Source: an uncultured Acidobacteriia bacterium (lineage in GTDB: Bacteria; Acidobacteriota; Terriglobia; Bryobacterales; Bryobacteraceae). From it: a stretch of 64,000 nucleotides of DNA. The notes under the pieces are model-generated. The model made no database searches. It was not told the DNA's origin and saw only the letters and a list, made by a program, of their open reading frames with translations. The DNA lies in NCBI GenBank assembly GCA_903828455.1, contig CAIKMJ010000046.1, positions 62,001 to 126,000 on the forward strand. The letters run 5' to 3'. This document shows positions 53,861-63,714 of the stretch, in pieces. Positions within the stretch are counted from its first letter, which is position 1; each line of letters begins with the position of its first letter. Both the position numbers and the translations under genes were made by a program.

Positions 53861-54841
53861 TCAGGCGCGAATCATACCCTTCCACGGATCGACCAGTTCG
53901 AAGTTTGTGCGCACGTCCGCGATGCGCTCGCCTACCTGATGGAAGGCGGCTTCGCCGAGCTGATCTTCGCCGCGGGCGATGCGCAGATAGTCGATCTTCA
54001 CGGGATTGATCCCCATGATGCGGCAGCAGGTAGCATCCACCGCAACCACGTCGCTCCCGGCGATGAGCAGGCCGGCGTGCTTCGCGGTCCCCTGGATCGG
54101 ACCGTTACCTTCCATGCCGATGATGCCGTCGACGATGGTGAATTGCTTCGGGAAGAGGCGGTGGAGATCCACAATGGATTCCGGAATCCCCGCCCAGTGG
54201 AGCACGTTCTTGGGCCAGCCGTAGACGCCGCCGGGGACGAGTCCGAACAGGTTCTTCATGGCGAGCGTGGCGCCGGCCCAGTGGTGCGTCTTGAGCTTGG
54301 GCAGCGAGACCAGCAGGTCGCAGTCGAGCACGGTGTGCGGCAGGTAAAGCGACTTGAGGCCGGAGACGGGGGTGGCGATGTCGCGCTTGGCAACTTCGTC
54401 GAGATTCAGATCGGTGAAGGATTCTTCGAACTTCGGGATGGTGCCGAAGTAGCCGGCGGCGTCGGCGAGATCGAGCGTGCCGCGGCGGTGGCCGGGGCCC
54501 TCGGCGATGCGGACCGAAGCGGCGCCGAGGCGGCGAAACGCTTCGTACGCCGCATGCACGATCATCGGATGCGTATTGATCACCGTGTTGGCGTCGAACT
54601 CCACCAGGTTGGGCTTCAACACGACGCGCTTGCCGCGGACGTTGAGGTTGTGATCCGACACCATGCGGAAGACGGTGTCATAGACATCCATGTTGTAGGC
54701 GGGAGCCTTGACGATGGAGACGTTGGCAACAGGCGCGCGGGGCGGCGTGTAGGCGGACTTCTGCGGCGACTTCGAACAGCGCGTCAGAGTGAGGGCGGCG
54801 GCGCTGGCGGCCAGCATTTCGCGTCTGGTGAGTACGGGCAT
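53861..54841 (-). CDS. DUF362-domain exported protein
   Basis: 326 residues from ATG 54841. The N-terminus TRREMLAASAAALTLTRCSK is a twin-arginine-like signal that ends in a possible lipobox Cys. The DUF362 core follows: VVLKPNLVEFDANTVINTHP, RIAEGPGHRRGT, LVSLPKLKTHHWAGATLAMK, NLFGLVPG, and VDGIIGMEGNGPIQG. Many DUF362 proteins carry ferredoxin domains; this one does not. The function is unknown. It is last in the tad run, 7 bp after the cyclase-repeat gene, and the pairing of these two suggests a shared task. Confidence 0.85.
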   Translation of the reverse strand: MPVLTRREMLAASAAALTLTRCSKSPQKSAYTPPRAPVANVSIVKAPAYNMDVYDTVFRMVSDHNLNVRGKRVVLKPNLVEFDANTVINTHPMIVHAAYEAFRRLGAASVRIAEGPGHRRGTLDLADAAGYFGTIPKFEESFTDLNLDEVAKRDIATPVSGLKSLYLPHTVLDCDLLVSLPKLKTHHWAGATLAMKNLFGLVPGGVYGWPKNVLHWAGIPESIVDLHRLFPKQFTIVDGIIGMEGNGPIQGTAKHAGLLIAGSDVVAVDATCCRIMGINPVKIDYLRIARGEDQLGEAAFHQVGERIADVRTNFELVDPWKGMIRA

Positions 54842-54848
54842 TCGGTCC

Positions 54849-55697
54849 TTACGCTGCTTTGAGCAGAGGGTTGCGCGGCGCATCGGCCAGAGCGAGAAGC
54901 GCGCGGTCCACGGTTGTCCGCGGCACGAGCACGCGGGGAGATTCGGCCCTTTCGCCATGCGCGGCGAGCCCCATGCGGAGCCAGGCCACGCCTTCGGCGG
55001 TGCGGCACGAGGCGAGGTGACGGCGGGCGGCGGCTTTGGCCCGCTCCAGTTGCGGCGAAGCGGGCGCGCCATGCAGGGCGACCAGCGCGATGCCGGTGGT
55101 CTCGGGATAAGAATCGCCGTCGCGGCCGAGCGCACGGTTGGAACCGTGGTTCCAGCCGCCATCGGCGCACATGCGGTCGAAAAGAAATTCTTTGGCTGTG
55201 GAAACGCGGCCGCGCAGACGCGAGGAAGCGCCGCGATCGATGGCCCGTTCCAGAGCGAGGATACCGAAGGAGGTGGGGATGACCCACGCGGCAGCGCCGG
55301 GAAACCACGGCCAGGCCTCCGGGTAGGGTTCGTCATTGCCGCCGAGCCGCTGCTGCAGGCGGAAGGCCCAGCCGGATTCACGTCCGGTCTGGCCGCTGAG
55401 CCACGCGATGGCCCGTTCGGTACGCTGCTCGCCGATTGCTTTCGCCGGCAGAAGCGTTACAAGAGCTGTCACCCAGGTACTTTCGCTCACGCCCGGCTGC
55501 GGGCTCCAGCCACCGTCGGCGCGCTGGGTGGCGCGCAGAAAACGGAGGCCTCCTTCAAAGACGGCCTTCTCGTTATCGGTACTGATCCCGGCGGCAAGCT
55601 GAGCTAACAGAGCGTAAGCAGTAGGTTCGGTCCACGAACTGCCCCTTCCGTATGCCCAGCCGCCGTCGGGATTCTGGTTATCGTTCCAGCCGGTCAT
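54849..55697 (-). CDS. Squalene-cyclase/prenyltransferase alpha-alpha barrel repeat protein
   Basis: 282 residues. QW-like repeats NPDGGWAYGRG, RADGGWSPQPG and CADGGWNHGS, with helices such as GLRFLRATQ between, mark the terpenoid-cyclase/protein-prenyltransferase toroid fold. It is less than half the length of squalene-hopene cyclase and the DXDD catalytic motif is not seen, so cyclase activity is unlikely; a binding role is possible. It starts 97 bp after a tiny membrane-protein gene and lies 7 bp before the DUF362 gene. Confidence 0.8.
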   Translation of the reverse strand: MTGWNDNQNPDGGWAYGRGSSWTEPTAYALLAQLAAGISTDNEKAVFEGGLRFLRATQRADGGWSPQPGVSESTWVTALVTLLPAKAIGEQRTERAIAWLSGQTGRESGWAFRLQQRLGGNDEPYPEAWPWFPGAAAWVIPTSFGILALERAIDRGASSRLRGRVSTAKEFLFDRMCADGGWNHGSNRALGRDGDSYPETTGIALVALHGAPASPQLERAKAAARRHLASCRTAEGVAWLRMGLAAHGERAESPRVLVPRTTVDRALLALADAPRNPLLKAA

Positions 55698-55794
55698 TAA
55701 GAGAACCTGACTAAGTGACCGCGCCGCTGAGTTACCCGACTTATGCCGGATTCTTAGTCAGCGCGGCGACTTAGTAAATTTAATTCTCTCAAAT

Positions 55795-55899
55795 TTAGCT
55801 GCGCGGCGCAGCCTTGCGCTTGCTGCGGCGAAGAATGAGGACCGTGAGGAAAAATCCTGCCACAATCCAAAGCACTGCCTGAATAGCTGTTCCGTTCAT
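55795..55899 (-). CDS. Tiny single-pass membrane protein (34 residues)
   Basis: MNGTAIQAVLWIVAGFFLTV then LILRRSKRKAAPRS: one transmembrane helix with a very basic tail, predicted to face the cytoplasm. AAAAGGAGACC lies upstream with AGGAG about 9 bases from the ATG, a strong ribosome-binding site. A related 32-residue gene lies 165 bp upstream in transcription order; both share the order polar start, QA[VI][LF]W, hydrophobic helix, KRK tail. No family recognised. Confidence 0.75.
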   Translation of the reverse strand: MNGTAIQAVLWIVAGFFLTVLILRRSKRKAAPRS

Positions 55900-56064
55900 C
55901 GTTTTGGTCTCCTTTTCATGTCCTGACTTAACTTACTTGTACTTACCCTTGTTCGCGCAACCAGGCTCGCTGGTCATGTCACTTTCGCGCCAACCATGCG
56001 GCCGGCCTCCGTATTCCTGCACCCGGCGCACGGTTGCGCGCATACGCCGGAATTCCTTCAGAAC

Positions 56065-56163
56065 TTAGTAGGTGGTCTTGCGCTTCTTGCGACGCTGCAT
56101 GTAGAGGACGAGCACCGCGAGGGTGCCTACCCAGAAGATTGCCTGCATCATTGTTTGGTCCAT
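56065..56163 (-). CDS. Tiny single-pass membrane protein (32 residues)
   Basis: MDQTMMQAIFWVGTLAVLVL then YMQRRKKRKTTY. A helix of about 17 residues and a basic tail with six Arg/Lys. AAAGGAGC upstream gives a strong ribosome-binding site, about 9 bases from the ATG. It starts 36 bp after the tadC stop, so it is probably on the tad transcript. Paralogous in plan to the 34-residue gene at 55795. It may be a pilus-machine accessory or an independent small membrane protein. Confidence 0.75.
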   Translation of the reverse strand: MDQTMMQAIFWVGTLAVLVLYMQRRKKRKTTY

Positions 56164-56199
56164 GTTCGTTAAGCTCCTTTCGTTGTTTACCTGAGTTCG

Positions 56200-57135
56200 T
56201 TACTTGCCAAAGTTCTGCATCATCGGGAAAAGGTCCTGGAAGACCTTTAACAGCGCGGGTCCGGCCGCGACTAACATCATCGAGGGAAGAATAAAGAGAA
56301 AGATCGGGAATACGAGCTTGACGCCGACTTTGGCGGCGCGCTCTTCGGCCTCCTGCTTGCGGCGGAGGCGCATGAAATCGGAATGCGTCCGGAGGCTTTC
56401 GCCCATGCTGGTGCCGAAGCGGTCGGTCTGAATCAGGATGGCGACCAGCTTGCGGAGTTCCGGCTCGCCGGTGCGGTCCGCGAGGTTGCGAAGCGCTTCG
56501 CCGCGGCGTTTGCCGGCGCGCATTTCAAGGCCGACCAGGCTGAGTTCGTCGCTCAGTCCGGGGTGGTTCTGCTCGATTTCGCGGCTGACATACTGCAGCG
56601 CCTGATCGAGACCGAGGCCGGCTTCAACGGAAACAACCATCATGTCGAGCGCATCCGGCAGGGAAAGACGGAGTTCGGTCTGGCGCTTCTTCACCAGGCT
56701 CTCCAGATACAGGGCCGGCGCATAGTAGCCGAAACCGGTGGCGGCGACCAGGAAGACGATGCGCAGCACCGGGTTATCGGTGATGTGGCGGTGCAGGGTG
56801 AGGGCGAATAAGAACATCACCACGCAAAACATGACTTTGATGCCGTAGAACATCCGGATGGCGGCATCGGAGCGGAAGCCCGCCATGATGAGGTCGCGGC
56901 GGGTTACCGTCTGCTCCATGGGGCTGAGCGGAATCTGTTCGCCGATCTGCTCGAAGACCCGGACCACGACGTCGCGTGGTTTGACGGACACGGAGTCGGG
57001 ATCGACCGCGATATCCGCGACGCCGCCAACGCGATCGTAGATCCGGCTGGGGCGCACGTAGGCCCGGTAGCCGTAGACGGTAATCACCGTCAGCAGCAGG
57101 ATGAACAGGAATGACGAGAGTACGATTGGCAACAT
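56200..57135 (-). CDS. tadC: Tad inner-membrane platform protein TadC (T2SS F family)
   Basis: 311 residues from ATG 57135, which sits 4 bp after the tadB stop; the longer frame to 57183 is less likely. The F-domain (LPDALDMMVVSVEAGLGLDQ, HPGLSDELSLVGLEMRAGKR, RTGEPELRKLVAILIQTDRF) is flanked by N-terminal helices and a C-terminal helix (VFPIFLFILPSMMLVAAGPA). With TadB it forms the platform that extracts Flp pilins when TadA turns over ATP. Confidence 0.93.
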   Translation of the reverse strand: MLPIVLSSFLFILLLTVITVYGYRAYVRPSRIYDRVGGVADIAVDPDSVSVKPRDVVVRVFEQIGEQIPLSPMEQTVTRRDLIMAGFRSDAAIRMFYGIKVMFCVVMFLFALTLHRHITDNPVLRIVFLVAATGFGYYAPALYLESLVKKRQTELRLSLPDALDMMVVSVEAGLGLDQALQYVSREIEQNHPGLSDELSLVGLEMRAGKRRGEALRNLADRTGEPELRKLVAILIQTDRFGTSMGESLRTHSDFMRLRRKQEAEERAAKVGVKLVFPIFLFILPSMMLVAAGPALLKVFQDLFPMMQNFGK

Positions 57136-57139
57136 GGCG

Positions 57140-58108
57140 TCAGACCTTGATCTTGATGATCTTGCGGATGAAGAAATTGCCAATGATCTGAGCCATGATT
57201 CCGGCGGCCACCAGCTTGCGGCCGGTCGGATCGTTGAGCATCGGATCGAGATAGCCGGGCGACGTGAGGATCAGGCCTCCGAGAGTCGCGATCGGCAGCA
57301 GCGTAAGAATGGTGGCCGTGAGACGGCCATGGGCGCTGGAAGCCTTGACCTGGCCCTTCAGCCGGAAGCGTTCCCGGATGATGTGCGACAGGCGGTTGAG
57401 AATTTCGCTGAGGTTGCCGCCCGTCTGCCGCTGGAGAATCACAGCGGAGGAGAAGAAGCGGACGTCAGGAATCGGCACACGCTTTGAAAAGCCCGCCAGA
57501 GCGCGCTCGAGCGAGGCCCCGAGGTTCATTTCGTTAAACAGAGCGCGGAACTCCTGGCCGAGAGGCTCGTGGATTTCCTCGCCCACCATTTCGAGACTGA
57601 TCGAGAATGCATGGCCGGCCCGCATGGAGCGCGCAAGGAAGTCCAGCGCGTCGGGCAACTGCGTTTCGAGTTCGGTGAGACGCGTGCTGCGTTTTTTGCT
57701 GACGTACAGATACGGAAGAAACGCCGTACAGAAGCCGATCAGCATGAAGCGCACAATAAAAGGAGTGGCGATGGGCAGGCGCAGGCCGATAATGCCGCCA
57801 ATCACAAACGTCACGCCCATGGTGGTGAAGAGCCGGCTCATGGTCCAGTCGAGTCCGGATTCGCTCAGCAGCAGAGCGATGCGGCTGGTGATCCCGAGGG
57901 ACTGGAAGAGGCTTTCCGCACTGTCTTTTTTCTGCGATTCGTCGATGAGCACATCGACGTGCTGCTCTTCACCGTTTTCGGTAACGGTGCGGAGCATGGA
58001 CACCAGTTTCTTTTTGCGCTGCGTTTCATAGAACTTCAGCCCGAAGCTGATGGAGAACAGCAGCAGGGCGAGGATCGTCAGAAAGCTGAAAGAAACCAGG
58101 ACTGTCAT
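57140..58108 (-). CDS. tadB: Tad inner-membrane platform protein TadB (T2SS F family)
   Basis: 322 residues. N-terminal transmembrane helix (VSFSFLTILALLLFSISFGL), cytoplasmic stretch, two more helices around residues 95-135, then the T2SSF domain (LPDALDFLARSMRAGHAFSI, GASLERALAGFSKRVPIPDV, ILQRQTGGNLSEILNRLSHI) and two C-terminal helices. It abuts the tadA stop with no gap, and tadC follows after 4 bp. Paralogous to TadC. Confidence 0.94.
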   Translation of the reverse strand: MTVLVSFSFLTILALLLFSISFGLKFYETQRKKKLVSMLRTVTENGEEQHVDVLIDESQKKDSAESLFQSLGITSRIALLLSESGLDWTMSRLFTTMGVTFVIGGIIGLRLPIATPFIVRFMLIGFCTAFLPYLYVSKKRSTRLTELETQLPDALDFLARSMRAGHAFSISLEMVGEEIHEPLGQEFRALFNEMNLGASLERALAGFSKRVPIPDVRFFSSAVILQRQTGGNLSEILNRLSHIIRERFRLKGQVKASSAHGRLTATILTLLPIATLGGLILTSPGYLDPMLNDPTGRKLVAAGIMAQIIGNFFIRKIIKIKV

Positions 58109-59473
<1,365 letters not shown>

Positions 59474-59497
59474 TGTTTGTGTCCCGACCTTGTGTTC

Positions 59498-60760
59498 TTA
59501 AGCTCTCTGTACTTCGGCTTTTGGCGCTGCACTCCGCTGCAGGAACGAGAACCAGCTTTTTTTGCTGCTTCCGCTTCCCGCCGCGGCCGCGGCAGGTTTC
59601 TTTTCGGTCTCGGTCTCCCCGATAACCCGGCTGACAATCGTCCCGGAGAGATCTGAAATCTCCTTGCGAATCCGGGGGCCGGCGGGAAGCATGTGTCCTT
59701 CAGACCAGGCGTCGTAGAACGCCATAAAATCGCTGACGAAAGAGGCCGCCGGCGGACGCCCGAGTTGCTGCTCAATGGCGCGCATGTCAGGCGGGTTTTT
59801 CACGGACACACGATTCAGCAGAACGCTGATCCGGTTCCCGGAGAAGCCTCGTTCTTCGGCCATGCGGACGGTACGCGCGGCCTGCGCCAGCGTTGCCGTT
59901 TCCGCGGTGGTTACAACATAGAGCGTTTCCAGTTCGGGCAGCGCGTCGAGGGCCGGCAGGCTGATACTGCGACCGAAGTCGACCACGGTGGAGACGTAGT
60001 TGGAGCGGATGAACCGCATCATATGAGTCGTCTCTTCGGGCAGCGGGGCACGGCGCGCGGCCAGTTCTTCGGGCGCTCCGAGAAAATCCAGCTGGGCACT
60101 GTGGGTGGTGACGAGCGCCTTCCACAGGCTCAGGTCGATGCGGTGAAGATTGTCGATCGCCTCCCGCAGCGAATACGGGTTCTTGGTCTTCATCAGGAAG
60201 CGCAGCAGGCCCGCTTCGAAATCGAAATCGGCGAGCAGCGTGGGCTGCTTCAGGCGGTGGGCCACATCGTGGGCCACGTGGATGGCGAAAGTGGAAGCGC
60301 CGCAGCCACCGCGCGCGGAGATGAAGCCGAAGATCTTGCCGAGAGTGTGCGAGGCTCCGGCGCCGCCCTTCGAACGGGAGGCGGAAAGCGTCTCAAATGC
60401 CGTGCGCAGCGTTTCGGCGAGCGGCGGATGGAGAAATTCGTTGGCACCGGCGCGCAGGGCTTCGAGAATCATCTGCGGCGAGGCCTCGGTGTGCAGCACG
60501 AAGACGGCCGGCTGCGATGTGGTTTCCTTCAGCCGCGCCACAAAGGCTTCGAGCGGCATGGGGACGCGGCTGGCATCGACCAGCACAACGTCGACGCGGT
60601 GGCGCTCAATGCGATCGAGCAGCAGATCCGGATCGTTTTCATCGTGCTCCTTCTGCTCGACGGCAACGCGTACCGGCAGGTTCTGAATGCAGGCCTGGGC
60701 CTGATCCCCGAGGATGCGGGTGGGGAGAATCAGAGCCGCGGTGAGAGGCATCATGCTCAT
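59498..60760 (-). CDS. tadZ: TadZ/CpaE-type localisation ATPase
   Basis: 420 residues. A receiver-like N-terminal domain (about 1-120, without clear phospho-acceptor set) precedes a MinD/ParA-type domain beginning KIFGFISARGGCGASTFAIH. The deviant P-loop is RGGCGAST: the usual Walker lysine before Ser/Thr is Ala, as in many TadZ/CpaE proteins. Later LLADFDFEAGLLRFLM and VDFGRSISLPALDALP fit the fold. TadZ marks the cell site for pilus assembly. Start ATG 60760 overlaps the secretin stop. Confidence 0.92.
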   Translation of the reverse strand: MSMMPLTAALILPTRILGDQAQACIQNLPVRVAVEQKEHDENDPDLLLDRIERHRVDVVLVDASRVPMPLEAFVARLKETTSQPAVFVLHTEASPQMILEALRAGANEFLHPPLAETLRTAFETLSASRSKGGAGASHTLGKIFGFISARGGCGASTFAIHVAHDVAHRLKQPTLLADFDFEAGLLRFLMKTKNPYSLREAIDNLHRIDLSLWKALVTTHSAQLDFLGAPEELAARRAPLPEETTHMMRFIRSNYVSTVVDFGRSISLPALDALPELETLYVVTTAETATLAQAARTVRMAEERGFSGNRISVLLNRVSVKNPPDMRAIEQQLGRPPAASFVSDFMAFYDAWSEGHMLPAGPRIRKEISDLSGTIVSRVIGETETEKKPAAAAAGSGSSKKSWFSFLQRSAAPKAEVQRA

Positions 60761-62343
60761 TGGCCGGTCCTCTGCTGGGTGGTCTGCGACTGCTGGAAGA
60801 CTCCGGTGACGACACCGCTGGCAGCCGGCGAGCCGGTGCCGCCACCGCCGGTACCGTTCGGATTCTGGGCGTTGGCGCCGGCGCCGTTCGGGTTCAGAGT
60901 GTTGGTGGTGTCGAAGTTGTTCTGGGTGCCGCCGGCCTTGAGGTCGCGCTCCAGCTTCTCCATTTCCTGCACAGGAACTTCGCTGCGGCGCGGCTTGGTC
61001 TGCGGCGGACCGGTGACGTCGGTGCCCGGGGTGCGCGGCGCCTGCGTCAGGACACCGGGGCCTTCGAGGAAGGAGGTGGGACGCGGCAGGTCCGGCAGCG
61101 GGCGGCCTTCCTGAATCGGGGCCACAATTTCCGGCGTCACGATGATCAGGAGTTCCGAGTTGTTCTTGGTGGTGGAACGGGTCTGGAACAGTTTGCCGAA
61201 CAGCGGGATGCCCGAGAGCCCGGGAATCTTGCTGAGCGATTCGGTCGTCTTGTTGTCGAGCAGACCGGCGATGGCGAAGCTTTGGCCGCTTTCCAGTTCG
61301 ACTTCGGTATCGACCCGGCGGGTGGCCATGGCGGGCACCGTGAAGCCGGAGACGGAGAGCGAGTTGGAGTAGTCGAGGGAGCTGACCTCCGGCGTGACGT
61401 GAAGGCGGATGGTGCCGCGCGGAGTCACGGTCGGAAGGAAATGGAGGCGCACACCGTATTCGCGGAACTGAATGGTGACCTGACCGACACCGCCGCCGCC
61501 GCCCTGCAGCGTGGGGAAGGGAAATTCGCCGCCCGCCACGAAGCTTGCTTCCTTGCCGTTGATGGCGAGGACATTGGGTTCGGCGAGGATCTGCAGGAGG
61601 TTTTCGTTTTGCAGGGCCTTAATGGTGGAGCCGATCTGCAGGTGCGGATCGAACAACAGCAGGTTCAGCGAATCGCTCAGCGAGTAGCCGGCGGACCCGG
61701 CGGACAGGCTGGTGATGGTGGTCGGCGAATAGGTGCCGACGGTGGCGTTGAACGGATAGCCGCTCGGGTTGCCGAAGAAGTTTATTCCGAGGTCGCTGGC
61801 CCGCGAACGATCCACGTCGGCGAAGCGAACCTTCAGCAGAATTTGCTGGGCGGCCGGCGGGACATCGACACGGAGCAGGTTGACCACCTTGCCCATAGTG
61901 CTGCCGATGGAGACGGCGCGTTCGGAGGCGAACAGATCGGCCACATGTCCGGCGAGGTAAACAGAACCGTTGTCAACGGTGATGTGGACGGCGTCGCCGA
62001 ACTCGGTGGCGAGCTGTTCGCGGACGGCGACGAGGCGCGCGGGGGAGATCTCCACATTCACGTCGTATTCGCGACGGGTGCCGTCGGCCAGCCAGATCAC
62101 GAGGCTGGTTTCACCGGGCAGATGGCCGTTGACCATGAGGCTGCGGGCGCTGACCGGTACCGCTTCGGCGGTTTCCGGAGCAGCCACCGAGACGCGCTCA
62201 ATGTTGACCGGCATATCGAGCAGGTGCGTCTTGCCCGCTCCCACCACCAGCTTTTCCGCGGGCGGGAGAGTCGCCGAGCGCAGCGAGTTGGCGCAGAGGG
62301 CGAGCGAGAGCAGCAACAGGATGTCGAACAGACGGCGTTTCAC
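60757..62343 (-). CDS. cpaC: Tad outer-membrane secretin CpaC/RcpA
   Basis: 528 residues. Signal peptide to about residue 24, a pilus-formation N-domain (LVVGAGKTHLLDMPVNIERV), a BON-like domain (EFGDAVHITVDNGSVYLAGH) and the secretin domain (VRLHFLPTVTPRGTIRLHVT, followed by PEVSSLD; SGQSFAIAGLLDNKTTESLS, GLSGIPLFGKLFQ). A Gly/Asn/Pro-rich tail of about 70 residues (NTLNPNGAGANAQNPNGTGG) follows and looks disordered. It forms the outer-membrane channel for the pilus. It overlaps both neighbours by 4 bp. Confidence 0.95.
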   Translation of the reverse strand: MKRRLFDILLLLSLALCANSLRSATLPPAEKLVVGAGKTHLLDMPVNIERVSVAAPETAEAVPVSARSLMVNGHLPGETSLVIWLADGTRREYDVNVEISPARLVAVREQLATEFGDAVHITVDNGSVYLAGHVADLFASERAVSIGSTMGKVVNLLRVDVPPAAQQILLKVRFADVDRSRASDLGINFFGNPSGYPFNATVGTYSPTTITSLSAGSAGYSLSDSLNLLLFDPHLQIGSTIKALQNENLLQILAEPNVLAINGKEASFVAGGEFPFPTLQGGGGGVGQVTIQFREYGVRLHFLPTVTPRGTIRLHVTPEVSSLDYSNSLSVSGFTVPAMATRRVDTEVELESGQSFAIAGLLDNKTTESLSKIPGLSGIPLFGKLFQTRSTTKNNSELLIIVTPEIVAPIQEGRPLPDLPRPTSFLEGPGVLTQAPRTPGTDVTGPPQTKPRRSEVPVQEMEKLERDLKAGGTQNNFDTTNTLNPNGAGANAQNPNGTGGGGTGSPAASGVVTGVFQQSQTTQQRTGQ

Positions 62344-63257
62344 TGGCGTGCTCCCGTGGCGCTGCCGGGATCGGTGAAGGCGGATTCGGTGCGCTTGGAT
62401 CCCTGAAAGACTTCAATCGTGACGGTCTGCGGGCGGGCCGGAGCAACCGGGGCAGCCGTGGCCGCGGCGGGCGGCGCGTAGACTCTGGGACGGGGAGCCG
62501 GCTGGTCGTTCATCACGACGGGTCCGGCGGCTTTCTTAATCGTCATGCCGGAGAAGAGATTGCTGGTGGCCGCGCCGTCGGTGGCCACAACTTCCTGGTC
62601 ACTCGGGTTGCGCAGCACGAGCTGGATGGATTGTTCGCTGGCCAGATTGAGCATTTCGGCCTGCGCCGGCGTGACGAGCAGATTGACGACCTGCACGAGC
62701 ACGGGCTTGCCTTCGGCATCCTTCTGGTAGTTCTGGCCGGCGGAGAGAACCTGAATGTTTTGCAGCATGGTGCGCGTGACGGCGCCGGTGGTTTCGCGCG
62801 AGGCGCCGGGCGGCGAGCCGGAGACGAGCACATCGACGCGCATACCGGCAACGGCGAAGCCGGCGACACCGACGACATCGTTCACGTGAACGGCGAAGGC
62901 GCGCATGCCTTTGGGGATTGTGGAAGCGAAGCCGGCGCCGGCACCCTTGGGCGCCAGGGAGGCTTCGTAAAACGTTGCGTCCTGGTGGATCGGCGTGGTG
63001 ACGCCGCGATTGAGAATGTCTTCCTTTTTCATGATGGCGCCGGCGGGCGGCATCAGAAATTCCTGCGTCGCGATATCTTTTTCCTGAATCAGTGCGCCGA
63101 GTTCAAGATCATGCGCCGCGACGAAGACTCTTACCGTCTGCGGCTTGGTGGAAGCGCCGACACTCACTTTTGACGCGATCAACTGATACAGCACGAACGC
63201 GGCCCCGGCCGACACGGCCAGAGCGAACGCGAGCACGCTGAGTAATCGCTTTTTCAT
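62340..63257 (-). CDS. cpaB: Tad pilus assembly protein CpaB/RcpC
   Basis: 305 residues. N-terminal membrane helix (LLSVLAFALAVSAGAAFVLY), then a SAF domain (VRVFVAAHDLELGALIQEKD, GMRAFAVHVNDVVGVAGFAV) and the RcpC/CpaB beta region. It stabilises the secretin. The C-terminus is Pro/Ala-rich. ATG 63257 is 112 bp downstream of the second pilin gene, with a hairpin and short repeats in the gap. Overlaps cpaC by 4 bp. Confidence 0.95.
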   Translation of the reverse strand: MKKRLLSVLAFALAVSAGAAFVLYQLIASKVSVGASTKPQTVRVFVAAHDLELGALIQEKDIATQEFLMPPAGAIMKKEDILNRGVTTPIHQDATFYEASLAPKGAGAGFASTIPKGMRAFAVHVNDVVGVAGFAVAGMRVDVLVSGSPPGASRETTGAVTRTMLQNIQVLSAGQNYQKDAEGKPVLVQVVNLLVTPAQAEMLNLASEQSIQLVLRNPSDQEVVATDGAATSNLFSGMTIKKAAGPVVMNDQPAPRPRVYAPPAAATAAPVAPARPQTVTIEVFQGSKRTESAFTDPGSATGARQ

Positions 63258-63285
63258 TGTGAAGTCCGATTCCTTTCCTTAAGCT

Positions 63286-63330
63286 GTGACCAAAGAAAAT
63301 GTGACCAATGGAACTGTGAAGCGTGAAATG
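63286..63330. repeat. Imperfect 15-bp tandem repeat between pilin and cpaB
   Basis: GTGACCAAAGAAAAT (63286-63300), GTGACCAATGGAACT (63301-63315) and the weaker GTGAAGCGTGAAATG (63316-63330). Confidence 0.55.
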
Positions 63331-63332
63331 CG

Positions 63333-63363
63333 GCGGGGCGCGGCTGTTACAGCGACACCCCGC
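63333..63363 (-). terminator. Hairpin after the second pilin gene (attenuator-like)
   Basis: Minus strand: GCGGGG + TGT + one C-C mismatch + GCTG, loop TAA, closing through CAGC and CCCCGC; 13 pairs in 31 nt. It starts 7 bp after the pilin stop. The T tract is weak (ATTTC), so partial termination, giving more pilin than assembly proteins, is plausible. Confidence 0.6.
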
Positions 63364-63369
63364 TAAGTT

Positions 63370-63555
63370 TTAGCTGGCGGCGACGGCGGCGTTGCTGATC
63401 TGCGTGCTGCCCGACTGCCAGATCGTTCCCACGCTGTTTCCGGCCTGAAGAAAGATCGAAGCCGAAGCAAGCGCAACGAACGCCATGAGCAGGGTGTATT
63501 CGATCAGATCCTGTCCCGATTCTTCCCGCAGGAAGTTATTGAGCAGTGCTTTCAT
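63370..63555 (-). CDS. flp: Flp-family type IVb pilin (second copy)
   Basis: 61 residues from ATG 63555 with GGAGGA 5 bp upstream; a longer frame to 63591 has no such site. Short leader ending in Gly before QDLIEYTLLMAFVALASASI, so the prepilin peptidase should cut after EESG and leave Glu at position 5 and Tyr at 6. The mature protein is one hydrophobic helix plus a short polar tail (NSVGTIWQSGSTQISNAAVA). It is the main subunit of the Tad pilus, together with the copy at 63715. Confidence 0.95.
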   Translation of the reverse strand: MKALLNNFLREESGQDLIEYTLLMAFVALASASIFLQAGNSVGTIWQSGSTQISNAAVAAS

Positions 63556-63667
63556 GTTGTCCTCCACGTTTTCGTAATCGCCGGTTCCCACGCCGGCGAA
63601 AGGCTGCAGTTTGGCCCGGACTGCCGTTCCTGAATCAGGCGGCAGGCCTGGCCCCGAAAGCCAGCCT

Positions 63668-63694
63668 CCGGAGCGGTTTACTGGACCGCTCCGG
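63668..63694 (-). terminator. Hairpin between the two pilin genes
   Basis: CCGGAGCGGT (63668-63677) and ACCGCTCCGG (63685-63694) form a perfect 10-bp stem with a 7-nt loop, 21 bp after the first pilin stop. No T tract; it may act as an mRNA stabiliser or partial terminator that raises expression of the first pilin. Confidence 0.65.
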
Positions 63695-63714
63695 GGCCGG
63701 TTTAAGAGCCAGAG

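Noticed and set aside
54849-55697. Functional squalene-hopene cyclase
   Set aside because: Only 282 residues and no DXDD motif; only the QW-like repeats are shared with the family.
55711-55774. Large hairpin upstream of the cyclase-repeat gene (CTAAGT...ACTTAG arms)
   Set aside because: The outer 6 bp pair but the GC-rich inner parts align only with gaps, so I do not treat it as a defined element.
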